DNA of 64,000 nt, from positions 36,635,429-36,699,428 of the forward strand of contig NC_134513.1 in NCBI RefSeq assembly GCF_027942865.1, read 5' to 3'. The DNA is from Odontesthes bonariensis (taxonomy: Eukaryota > Chordata > Actinopteri > Atheriniformes > Atherinopsidae). Shown here piece after piece: positions 22,101-34,100 of the stretch (positions are counted from its first letter, which is position 1; the number at the start of each line of letters is the position of its first letter). A program made the translations under genes and the position numbers. Under the pieces are notes generated by a model that worked only from the letters and a program-made list of their open reading frames with translations, searched no databases and was not told the DNA's origin.

Positions 22101-25100
22101 CTCTGGCTTTAGTCTCTTGGTTTAGTCTCTTGATTTAGTCTCTTGGTTTAGTCTCTTGATTTAGTCTCTTGGTTTAGTCTCTGCTTAGTCTCTTGGTTTA
22201 GTCTCTGCTTAGTCTCTTGGTTTAGTCTCTTGGTTTAGTCTCTAGGTTTAGTCTCTGGCTTTAGTCTCTTGGTTTAGTCTCTGCTTAGTCTCTTGATTTA
22301 GTCTCTGCTTAGTCTCTTGGTTTAGTCTCTGCTCAGTGTCTTGGTTTAGTCTCTTGGTTTAGTCTCTTGGTTTACTCTCTGCTTAGTCTCTTGGTTTAGT
22401 CTCTGCTTAGTGTCTTGGTTTAGTCTCTTGGTTTAGTCTTTTCTTAGTCTCTTGGTTTAGTCTCTTGGTTTAGTCTCTGGGTTTAGTCTCTTGGTTTTTT
22501 ATTTCTCGGTTTAGTCTCTAGGTTTAGTCTCTGGCTTTAGTCTCTTGGTTTAGTCTCTTGGTTTAGTCTCTGCTTAGTCTCTTGGTTTAGTCTCTTGGTT
22601 TAGTCTCTTGATTTAGTCTCTTGGTTTAGTCTCTTGATTTAGTCTCTTGGTTTAGTCTCTGCTTAGTCTCTTGGTTCAGTCTTGGTTTAGTCTCTTGGTT
22701 TAGTCTCTGCTTAGTCTCTTGGTTCAGTCTTGGTTTAGTCTCTTGGTTTAGTCTCTTGGTTTAGTCTCTTGGTTTAGTCTCTTGGTTTAGTGTCTTGGTT
22801 TAGTCTCTAGGTTTAGTCTCTTCGTTTAGTCTCTTCATTTAGTCTCTGGGTTTAGTCTCTTGGTTTAGTCTCTGGGTTTAGTCTCTGCTTAGTCTCTTGG
22901 TTTAGTCTCTTGGTTTAGTGTCTTGGTTTAGTCTCTTGGTTTAGTCTCTTGGTTTAGTGTCTTGGTTTTGTCTCTTGGTTTAGTCTCTGCTTAGTTTCTT
23001 GATTTAGTGTCTTGGTTTAGTCTCTTGGTTTAGTCTCTAGGTTTAGTCTCTGCTTAGTCTCTTGGTTTAGTCTCTTGGTTTAGTGTCTTGGTTTAGTCTC
23101 TTGGTTTAGTCTCTTGGTTTAGTCTCTGCTTAGTCTCTTGGTTTAGTCTCTTGATTTAGTCTCTTGGTTTAGTCTCTTGATTTAGTCTCTTGGTTTAGTC
23201 TCTTGATTTAGTCTCTTGGTTTAGTCTCTGCTTAGTCTCTTGGTTCAGTCTTGGTTTAGTCTCTTGGTTTAGTCTCTGCTTAGTCTCTTGGTTCAGTCTT
23301 GGTTTAGTCTCTTGGTTTAGTCTCTTGGTTTAGTCTCTTGGTTTAGTGTCTTGGTTTAGTCTCTGCTTAGTCTCTTGGTTTAGTCTCTGGGTTTAGTCTC
23401 TGGGTTTAGTCTCTTGATTTAGTCTCTTTGTTTAGTCTCTTGATTTAGTCTCTTGGTTTAGTCTCTTGGTTTAGTCTCTGCTTAGTCTCTTGGTTTAGTC
23501 TCTTGGTTTATTCTCTGGGTTTAGTCTCTTGGTTTTTTATTTCTCGGTTTAGTCTCTAGGTTTAGTCTCTGGCTTTAGTCTCTTGGTTTAGTCTCTGCTT
23601 AGTCTCTTGGTTTAGTCTCTGCTTAGTCTCTTGGTTTAGTCTCTTGGTTTAGTGTCTTGGTTTAGTCTCTTGGTTTAGTCTCTGCTTAGTTTCTTGATTT
23701 AGTGTCTTGGTTTAGTCTCTTGGTTTAGTCTCTAGGTTTAGTCTCTGCTTAGTCTCTTGGTTTAGTCTCTTGGTTTAGTGTCTTGGTTTAGTCTCTTGGT
23801 TTAGTCTCTTGGTTTAGTCTCTGCTTAGTCTCTTGGTTTAGTCTCTTGATTTAGTCTCTTGGTTTAGTCTCTTGATTTAGTCTCTTGGTTTAGTCTCTTG
23901 ATTTAGTCTCTTGGTTTAGTCTCTGCTTAGTCTCTTGGTTCAGTCTTGGTTTAGTCTCTTGGTTTAGTCTCTGCTTAGTCTCTTGGTTCAGTCTTGGTTT
24001 AGTCTCTTGGTTTAGTCTCTTGGTTTAGTCTCTTGGTTTAGTGTCTTGGTTTAGTCTCTGCTTAGTCTCTTGGTTTAGTCTCTGGGTTTAGTCTCTGGGT
24101 TTAGTCTCTTGATTTAGTCTCTTTGTTTAGTCTCTTGATTTAGTCTCTTGGTTTAGTCTCTTGGTTTAGTCTCTGCTTAGTCTCTTGGTTTAGTCTCTTG
24201 GTTTAGTCTCTTGGTTTATTCTCTGGGTTTAGTCTCTTGGTTTTTTATTTCTCGGTTTAGTCTCTAGGTTTAGTCTCTGGCTTTAGTCTCTTGGTTTAGT
24301 CTCTGCTTAGTCTCTTGGTTTAGTCTCTGCTTAGTCTCTTGGTTTAGTCTCTTGGTTTAGTGTCTTGGTTTAGTCTCTTGGTTTAGTCTCTGCTTAGTTT
24401 CTTGATTTAGTGTCTTGGTTTATTCTCTTGGTTTAGTCTCTAGGTTTAGTCTCTGCTTAGTCTCTTGGTTTAGTCTCTTGGTTTAGTGTCTTGGTTTAGT
24501 CTCTTGGTTTAGTCTCTTGGTTTAGTCTCTGCTTAGTCTCTTGGTTTAGTCTCTTGATTTAGTCTCTTGGTTTAGTCTCTTGATTTAGTCTCTTGGTTTA
24601 GTCTCTTGATTTAGTCTCTTGGTTTAGTCTCTGCTTAGTCTCTTGGTTCAGTCTTGGTTTAGTCTCTTGGTTTAGTCTCTGCTTAGTCTCTTGGTTCAGT
24701 CTTGGTTTAGTCTCTTGGTTTAGTCTCTTGGTTTAGTCTCTTGGTTTAGTCTCTTGGTTTAGTGTCTTGGTTTAGTCTCTTGGTTTAGTCTCTGCTTAGT
24801 TTCTTGATTTAGTGTCTTGGTTTAGTCTCTTGGTTTAGTCTCTAGGTTTAGTCTCTGCTTAGTCTCTTGGTTTAGTCTCTTGGTTTAGTCTCTGGGTTTA
24901 GTCTCTGCTTAGTCTCTTGGTTTAGTCTCTTGGTTTAGTGTCTTGGTTTAGTCTCTTGGTTTAGTGTCTTGGTTTAGTCTCTTGGTTTAGTCTCTGCTTA
25001 GTTTCTTGATTTAGTGTCTTGGTTTAGTCTCTTGGTTTAGTCTCTAGGTTTAGTCTCTGCTTAGTCTCTTGGTTTAGTCTCTTGGTTTAGTGTCTTGGTT

Positions 25101-28100
25101 TAGTCTCTTGGTTTAGTCTCTTGGTTTAGTCTCTGCTTAGTCTCTTGGTTTAGTCTCTTGATTTAGTCTCTTGGTTTAGTCTCTTGATTTAGTCTCTTGG
25201 TTTAGTCTCTTGATTTAGTCTCTTGGTTTAGTCTCTTGATTTAGTCTCTTGGTTTAGTCTCTGCTTAGTCTCTTGGTTCAGTCTTGGTTTAGTCTCTTGG
25301 TTTAGTCTCTGCTTAGTCTCTTGGTTCAGTCTTGGTTTAGTCTCTTGGTTTAGTCTCTTGGTTTAGTGTCTTGGTTTAGTCTCTTGGTTTAGTCTCTGCT
25401 TAGTTTCTTGATTTAGTGTCTTGGTTTAGTCTCTTGGTTTAGTCTCTAGGTTTAGTCTCTGCTTAGTCTCTTGGTTTAGTCTCTTGGTTTAGTGTCTTGG
25501 TTTAGTCTCTTGGTTTAGTCTCTTGGTTTAGTCTCTGCTTAGTCTCTTGGTTTAGTCTCTTGATTTAGTCTCTTGGTTTAGTCTCTTGATTTAGTCTCTT
25601 GGTTTAGTCTCTTGATTTAGTCTCTTGGTTTAGTCTCTGCTTAGTCTCTTGGTTCAGTCTTGGTTTAGTCTCTTGGTTTAGTCTCTGCTTAGTCTCTTGG
25701 TTCAGTCTTGGTTTAGTCTCTTGGTTTAGTCTCTTGGTTTAATGTCTTGGTTTAGTCTCTGCTTAGTCTCTTGGTTTAGTCTCTGGGTTTAGTCTCTGGG
25801 TTTAGTCTCTTGATTTAGTCTCTTTGTTTAGTCTCTTGATTTAGTCTCTTGGTTTAGTCTCTTGGTTTAGTCTCTGCTTAGTCTCTTGGTTTAGTCTCTT
25901 GGTTTAGTCTCTTGGTTTATTCTCTGGGTTTAGTCTCTTGGTTTTTCATTTCTCGGTTTAGTCTCTTGGTTTAGTCTCTGGCTTTAGTCTCTTGGTTTAG
26001 TCTCTGCTTAGTCTCTTGGTTTAGTCTCTGCTCAGTGTCTTGGTTTAGTCTCTTGGTTTAGTCTCTGCTTAGTGTTTTGGTTTAGTCTCTTGGTTTAGTC
26101 TTTTCTTAGTCTCTTGGTTTAGTCTCTTGGTTTAGTCTCTGGGTTTAGTCTCTTGGTTTTTTATTTCTCGGTTTAGTCTCTAGGTTTAGTCTCTGGCTTT
26201 AGTCTCTTGGTTTAGTCTCTTGATTTAGTCTCTTGGTTTAGTCTCTTGATTTAGTCTCTTGGTTTAGTCTCTTGGTGTAGTCTCTGCTTAGTCTCTTGGT
26301 TTAGTCTCTGGGTTTAGTCTCTTGGTTTTTTATTTCTCGGTTTAGTCTCTAGGTTTAGTCTCTTGGTTTAGTCTCTTGATTTAGTCTCTTGGTTTAGTCT
26401 CTGCTTAATCTCTTGGTTTAGTCTCTTGGTTTAGTGTCTTGGTTTAGTCTCTTGGTTTAGTCTCTGCTTAGTCTCTTCGTTTAGTCTCTTGGTTTAGTCT
26501 CTGGGTTTAGTCTCTTGGTTTAGTCTCTGGGTTTAGTCTCTGCTTAGTCTCTTGGTTTAGTCTCTTGGTTTAGTGTCTTGGTTTAGTCTCTAGGTTTAGT
26601 CTCTGCTTAGTCTCTTGGTTTAGTCTCTTGGTTTAGTGTCTTGGTTTAGTCTCTTGGTTTAGTGTCTTGGTTTAGTCTCTGCTTAGTCTCTTGGTTTAGT
26701 CTCTGGGTTTAGTCTCTTGATTTAGTCTCTTGGTTTAGTCTCTTGGTTTAGTGTCTTGGTTTAGTCTCTAGGTTTAGTCTCTGCTTAGTCTCTTGGTTTA
26801 GTCTCTTGGTTTAGTCTCTTGGTTTAGTCTCTTGGTTTAGTGTCTTGGTTTAGTCTCTGCTTAGTCTCTTGGTTTAGTCTCTTGGTTTAGTCTCTTGGTT
26901 TATTCTCTGGGTTTAGTCTCTTGGTTTAGTCTCTGCTTAGTCTCTTGGTTTAGTCTCTTGGTTTAGTCTCTTGGTTTATTCTCTGGGTTTAGTCTCTTGG
27001 TTTTTTATTTCTCGGTTTAGTCTCTAGGTTTAGTCTCTGGCTTTAGTCTCTTGGTTTAGTCTCTGCTTAGTCTCTTGGTTTAGTCTCTGCTTAGTCTCTT
27101 GGTTTAGTCTCTTGGTTTAGTGTCTTGGTTTAGTCTCTTGGTTTAGTCTCTGCTTAGTTTCTTGATTTAGTGTCTTGGTTTATTCTCTTGGTTTAGTCTC
27201 TAGGTTTAGTCTCTGCTTAGTCTCTTGGTTTAGTCTCTTGGTTTAGTGTCTTGGTTTAGTCTCTTGGTTTAGTCTCTTGGTTTAGTCTCTGCTTAGTCTC
27301 TTGGTTTAGTCTCTTGATTTAGTCTCTTGGTTTAGTCTCTTGATTTAGTCTCTTGGTTTAGTCTCTTGATTTAGTCTCTTGGTTTAGTCTCTGCTTAGTC
27401 TCTTGGTTCAGTCTTGGTTTAGTCTCTTGGTTTAGTCTCTGCTTAGTCTCTTGGTTCAGTCTTGGTTTAGTCTCTTGGTTTAGTCTCTTGGTTTAGTCTC
27501 TTGGTTTAGTCTCTTGGTTTAGTGTCTTGGTTTAGTCTCTAGGTTTAGTCTCTTCGTTTAGTCTCTTCATTTAGTCTCTGGGTTTAGTCTCTTGGTTTAG
27601 TCTCTGGGTTTAGTCTCTGCTTAGTCTCTTGGTTTAGTCTCTTGGTTTAGTGTCTTGGTTTAGTCTCTTGGTTTAGTGTCTTGGTTTAGTCTCTTGGTTT
27701 AGTCTCTGCTTAGTTTCTTGATTTAGTGTCTTGGTTTAGTCTCTTGGTTTAGTCTCTAGGTTTAGTCTCTGCTTAGTCTCTTGGTTTAGTCTCTTGGTTT
27801 AGTGTCTTGGTTTAGTCTCTTGGTTTAGTCTCTTGGTTTAGTCTCTGCTTAGTCTCTTGGTTTAGTCTCTTGATTTAGTCTCTTGGTTTAGTCTCTTGAT
27901 TTAGTCTCTTGGTTTAGTCTCTTGATTTAGTCTCTTGGTTTAGTCTCTGCTTAGTCTCTTGGTTCAGTCTTGGTTTAGTCTCTTGGTTTAGTCTCTGCTT
28001 AGTCTCTTGGTTCAGTCTTGGTTTAGTCTCTTGGTTTAGTCTCTTGGTTTAATGTCTTGGTTTAGTCTCTGCTTAGTCTCTTGGTTTAGTCTCTGGGTTT

Positions 28101-31100
28101 AGTCTCTGGGTTTAGTCTCTTGATTTAGTCTCTTTGTTTAGTCTCTTGATTTAGTCTCTTGGTTTAGTCTCTTGGTTTAGTCTCTGCTTAGTCTCTTGGT
28201 TTAGTCTCTTGGTTTAGTCTCTTGGTTTATTCTCTGGGTTTAGTCTCTTGGTTTTTCATTTCTCGGTTTAGTCTCTTGGTTTAGTCTCTGGCTTTAGTCT
28301 CTTGGTTTAGTCTCTGCTTAGTCTCTTGGTTTAGTCTCTGCTCAGTGTCTTGGTTTAGTCTCTTGGTTTAGTCTCTGCTTAGTGTTTTGGTTTAGTCTCT
28401 TGGTTTAGTCTTTTCTTAGTCTCTTGGTTTAGTCTCTTGGTTTAGTCTCTGGGTTTAGTCTCTTGGTTTTTTATTTCTCGGTTTAGTCTCTAGGTTTAGT
28501 CTCTGGCTTTAGTCTCTTGGTTTAGTCTCTTGATTTAGTCTCTTGGTTTAGTCTCTTGATTTAGTCTCTTGGTTTAGTCTCTTGGTGTAGTCTCTGCTTA
28601 GTCTCTTGGTTTAGTCTCTGGGTTTAGTCTCTTGGTTTTTTATTTCTCGGTTTAGTCTCTAGGTTTAGTCTCTTGGTTTAGTCTCTTGATTTAGTCTCTT
28701 GGTTTAGTCTCTGCTTAATCTCTTGGTTTAGTCTCTTGGTTTAGTGTCTTGGTTTAGTCTCTTGGTTTAGTCTCTGCTTAGTCTCTTCGTTTAGTCTCTT
28801 GGTTTAGTCTCTGGGTTTAGTCTCTTGGTTTAGTCTCTGGGTTTAGTCTCTGCTTAGTCTCTTGGTTTAGTCTCTTGGTTTAGTGTCTTGGTTTAGTCTC
28901 TAGGTTTAGTCTCTGCTTAGTCTCTTGGTTTAGTCTCTTGGTTTAGTGTCTTGGTTTAGTCTCTTGGTTTAGTCTCTTGGTTTAGTGTCTTGGTTTACTC
29001 TCTTGGTTTTGTCTCTTGGTTTAGTCTCTGCTTAGTCTCTTGGTTTAGTCTCTTGATTTAGTCTCTTGATTTAGTCTCTTGATTTAGTCTCTTGGTTTAG
29101 TCTCTGCTTAGTCTCTTGGTTTAGTCTCTGCTCAGTGTCTTGGTTTAGTCTCTTGGTTTAGTCTCTTGGTTTACTCTCTGCTTAGTGTCTTGGTTTAGTC
29201 TCTGCTTAGTGTCTTGGTTTAGTCTCTTGGTTTAGTCTTTTCTTAGTCTCTTGGTTTAGTCTCTGGGTTTAGTCTCTTGGTTTTTTATTTCTCGGTTTAG
29301 TCTCTAGGTTTAGTCTCTGGCTTTAGTCTCTTGGTTTAGTCTCTTGATTTAGTCTCTTGGTTTAGTCTCTTGATTTAGTCTCTTGGTTTAGTCTCTTGGT
29401 TTAGTCTCTGCTTAGTCTCTTGGTTTAGTCTCTTGGTTTAGTCTCTGGGTTTAGTCTCTTGGTTTTTTTATTTCTCGGTTTAGTCTCTAGGTTTAGTCTC
29501 TGGCTTTAGTCTCTTGGTTTAGTCTCTTGATTTAGTCTCTTGGTTTAGTCTCTCTATTTAGTCTCTTGGTTTAGTCTCTTGATTTAGTCTCTTGGTTTAG
29601 TCTCTGCTTAATCTCTTGGTTTAGTCTCTTGGTTTAGTGTCTTGGTTTAGTCTCTAGGTTTAGTCTCTTCGTTTAGTCTCTTGGTTTAGTCTCTGGGTTT
29701 AGTCTCTTGGTTTATTCTCTGGGTTTAGTCTCTTTGTTTTTTATTTCTCGGTTTAGTCTCTTGGTTTAGTCTCTGCTTAGTCTTGGTTTAGTCTCTGCTT
29801 AGTCTCTTGGTTTAGTCTCTTGGTTTAGTCTCTTGGTTTAGTGTCTTGGTTTAGTCTCTTGGTTTAGTCTCTGCTTAGTTTCTTGATTTAGTGTCTTGGT
29901 TTAGTCTCTTGGTTTAGTCTCTAGGTTTAGTCTCTGCTTAGTCTCTTGGTTTAGTCTCTTGGTTTAGTGTCTTGGTTTAGTCTCTTGGTTTAGTCTCTGC
30001 TTAGTCTCTTGGTTTAGTCTCTTGATTTAGTCTCTTGGTTTAGTCTCTTGATTTAGTCTCTTGGTTTAGTCTCTTGATTTAGTCTCTTGGTTTAGTCTCT
30101 GCTTAGTCTCTTGGTTCAGTCTTGGTTTAGTCTCTTGGCTTAGTCTCTGCTTAGTCTCTTGGTTCAGTCTTGGTTTAGTCTCTTGGTTTAGTCTCTTGGT
30201 TTAATCTCTTGGTTTAGTCTCTTGGTTTAGTGTCTTGGTTTAGTCTCTAGGTTTAGTCTCTTCATTTAGTCTCTTCATTTAGTGTCTGGGTTTAGTCTCT
30301 TGGTTTAGTCTCTGGGTTTAGTCTCTGCTTAGTCTCTTGGTTTAGTCTCTTGGTTTAGTGTCTTGGTTTAGTCTCTTGGTTTAGTCTCTTGGTTTAGTGT
30401 CTTGGTTTTGTCTCTTGGTTTAGTCTCTGCTTAGTTTCTTGATTTAGTGTCTTGGTTTAGTCTCTTGGTTTAGTCTCTAGGTTTAGTCTCTGCTTAGTCT
30501 CTTGGTTTAGTCTCTTGGTTTAGTGTCTTGGTTTAGTGTCTTGGTTTAGTCTCTTGGTTTAGTCTCTTGGTTTAGTCTCTGCTTAGTCTCTTGGTTTAGT
30601 CTCTTGATTTAGTCTCTTGGTTTAGTCTCTTGATTTAGTCTCTTGGTTTAGTCTCTTGATTTAGTCTCTTGGTTTAGTCTCTGCTTAGTCTCTTGGTTCA
30701 GTCTTGGTTTAGTCTCTTGGTTTAGTCTCTGCTTAGTCTCTTGGTTCAGTCTTGGTTTAGTCTCTTGGTTTAGTCTCTTGGTTTAGTGTCTTGGTTTAGT
30801 CTCTGCTTAGTCTCTTGGTTTAGTCTCTGGGTTTAGTCTCTGGGTTTAGTCTCTTGATTTAGTCTCTTTGTTTAGTCTCTTGATTTAGTCTCTTGGTTTA
30901 GTCTCTGCTTAGTCTCTTGGTTTAGTCTCTTGGTTTAGTCTCTTGGTTTATTCTCTGGGTTTAGTCTCTTGGTTTTTTATTTCTCGGTTTAGTGTCTAGG
31001 TTTAGTCTCTGCTTAGTCTCTTGGTTTAGTCTCTTGGTTTAGAGTCTTGGTTTAGTCTCTTGGTTTAGTCTCTGCTTAGTTTCTTGATTTAGTGTCTTGG

Positions 31101-34100
31101 TTTAGTCTCTAGGTTTAGTCTCTGGCTTTAGTCTCTTGGTTTAGTCTCTGCTTAGTCTCTTGGTTTAGTCTCTGCTTAGTCTCTTGGTTTAGTCTCTTGG
31201 TTTAGTGTCTTGGTTTAGTCTCTTGGTTTAGTCTCTGCTTAGTTTCTTGATTTAGTGTCTTGGTTTAGTCTCTTGGTTTAGTCTCTAGGTTTAGTCTCTG
31301 CTTAGTCTCTTGGTTTAGTCTCTGCTTAGTGTCTTGGTTTAGTCTCTTGGTTTAGTCTCTTGGTTTAGTCTCTGCTTAGTCTCTTGGTTTAGTCTCTGCT
31401 TAGTGTCTTGGTTTAGTCTCTTGGTTTAGTCTTTTCTTAGTCTCTTGGTTTAGTCTCTTGGTTTAGTCTCTGGGTTTAGTCTCTTGGTTTTTTATTTCTC
31501 GGTTTAGTCTCTAGGTTTAGTCTCTGGCTTTAGTCTCTTGGTTTAGTCTCTTGATTTAGTCTCTTGGTTTAGTCTCTTGATTTAGTCTCTTGGTTTAGTC
31601 TCTGCTTAGTCTCTTGGTTTAGTCTCTGCTTAGTCTCTTGGTTTAGTCTCTTGGTTTAGTCTCTAGGTTTAGTCTCTGGCTTTAGTCTCTTGGTTTAGTC
31701 TCTGCTTAGTCTCTTGATTTAGTCTCTGCTTAGTCTCTTGGTTTAGTCTCTGCTCAGTGTCTTGGTTTAGTCTCTTGGTTTAGTCTCTTGGTTTACTCTC
31801 TGCTTAGTCTCTTGGTTTAGTCTCTGCTTAGTGTCTTGGTTTAGTCTCTTGGTTTAGTCTTTTCTTAGTCTCTTGGTTTAGTCTCTTGGTTTAGTCTCTG
31901 GGTTTAGTCTCTTGGTTTTTTATTTCTCGGTTTAGTCTCTAGGTTTAGTCTCTGGCTTTAGTCTCTTGGTTTAGTCTCTTGGTTTAGTCTCTGCTTAGTC
32001 TCTTGGTTTAGTCTCTTGGTTTAGTCTCTTGATTTAGTCTCTTGGTTTAGTCTCTTGATTTAGTCTCTTGGTTTAGTCTCTGCTTAGTATCTTGGTTCAG
32101 TCTTGGTTTAGTCTCTTGGTTTAGTCTCTGCTTAGTCTCTTGGTTCAGTCTTGGTTTAGTCTCTTGGTTTAGTCTCTTGGTTTAGTCTCTTGGTTTAGTC
32201 TCTTGGTTTAGTGTCTTGGTTTAGTCTCTAGGTTTAGTCTCTTCGTTTAGTCTCTTCATTTAGTCTCTGGGTTTAGTCTCTTGGTTTAGTCTCTGGGTTT
32301 AGTCTCTGCTTAGTCTCTTGGTTTAGTCTCTTGGTTTAGTGTCTTGGTTTAGTCTCTTGGTTTAGTCTCTTGGTTTAGTGTCTTGGTTTTGTCTCTTGGT
32401 TTAGTCTCTGCTTAGTTTCTTGATTTAGTGTCTTGGTTTAGTCTCTTGGTTTAGTCTCTAGGTTTAGTCTCTGCTTAGTCTCTTGGTTTAGTCTCTTGGT
32501 TTAGTGTCTTGGTTTAGTCTCTTGGTTTAGTCTCTTGGTTTAGTCTCTGCTTAGTCTCTTGGTTTAGTCTCTTGATTTAGTCTCTTGGTTTAGTCTCTTG
32601 ATTTAGTCTCTTGGTTTAGTCTCTTGATTTAGTCTCTTGGTTTAGTCTCTGCTTAGTCTCTTGGTTCAGTCTTGGTTTAGTCTCTTGGTTTAGTCTCTGC
32701 TTAGTCTCTTGGTTCAGTCTTGGTTTAGTCTCTTGGTTTAGTCTCTTGGTTTAGTCTCTTGGTTTAGTGTCTTGGTTTAGTCTCTGCTTAGTCTCTTGGT
32801 TTAGTCTCTGGGTTTAGTCTCTGGGTTTAGTCTCTTGATTTAGTCTCTTTGTTTAGTCTCTTGATTTAGTCTCTTGGTTTAGTCTCTTGGTTTAGTCTCT
32901 GCTTAGTCTCTTGGTTTAGTCTCTTGGTTTAGTCTCTTGGTTTATTCTCTGGGTTTAGTCTCTTGGTTTTTTATTTCTCGGTTTAGTCTCTAGGTTTAGT
33001 CTCTGGCTTTAGTCTCTTGGTTTAGTCTCTGCTTAGTCTCTTGGTTTAGTCTCTGCTTAGTCTCTTGGTTTAGTCTCTTGGTTTAGTGTCTTGGTTTAGT
33101 CTCTTGGTTTAGTCTCTGCTTAGTTTCTTGATTTAGTGTCTTGGTTTAGTCTCTTGGTTTAGTCTCTAGGTTTAGTCTCTGCTTAGTCTCTTGGTTTAGT
33201 CTCTTGGTTTAGTGTCTTGGTTTAGTCTCTTGGTTTAGTCTCTTGGTTTAGTCTCTGCTTAGTCTCTTGGTTTAGTCTCGTGATTTAGTCTCTTGGTTTA
33301 GTCTCTTGATTTAGTCTCTTGGTTTAGTCTCTTGATTTAGTCTCTTGGTTTAGTCTCTGCTTAGTCTCTTGGTTCAGTCTTGGTTTAGTCTCTTGGTTTA
33401 GTCTCTGCTTAGTCTCTTGGTTCAGTCTTGGTTTAGTCTCTTGGTTTAGTCTCTTGGTTTAGTCTCTTGGTTTAGTGTCTTGGTTTAGTCTCTGCTTAGT
33501 CTCTTGGTTTAGTCTCTGGGTTTAGTCTCTGGGTTTAGTCTCTTGATTTAGTCTCTTTGTTTAGTCTCTTGATTTAGTCTCTTGGTTTAGTCTCTTGGTT
33601 TAGTCTCTGCTTAGTCTCTTGGTTTAGTCTCTTGGTTTAGTCTCTTGGTTTATTCTCTGGGTTTAGTCTCTTGGTTTTTTATTTCTCGGTTTAGTCTCTA
33701 GGTTTAGTCTCTGGCTTTAGTCTCTTGGTTTAGTCTCTGCTTAGTCTCTTGGTTTAGTCTCTGCTTAGTCTCTTGGTTTAGTCTCTTGGTTTAGTCTCTT
33801 GGTTTAGTCTCTGCTTAGTTTCTTGATTTAGTGTCTTGGTTTATTCTCTTGGTTTAGTCTCTAGGTTTAGTCTCTGCTTAGTCTCTTGGTTTAGTCTCTT
33901 GGTTTAGTGTCTTGGTTTAGTCTCTTGGTTTAGTCTCTTGGTTTAGTCTCTGCTTAGTCTCTTGGTTTAGTCTCTTGATTTAGTCTCTTGGTTTAGTCTC
34001 TTGATTTAGTCTCTTGGTTTAGTCTCTTGATTTAGTCTCTTGGTTTAGTCTCTGCTTAGTCTCTTGGTTCAGTCTTGGTTTAGTCTCTTGGTTTAGTCTC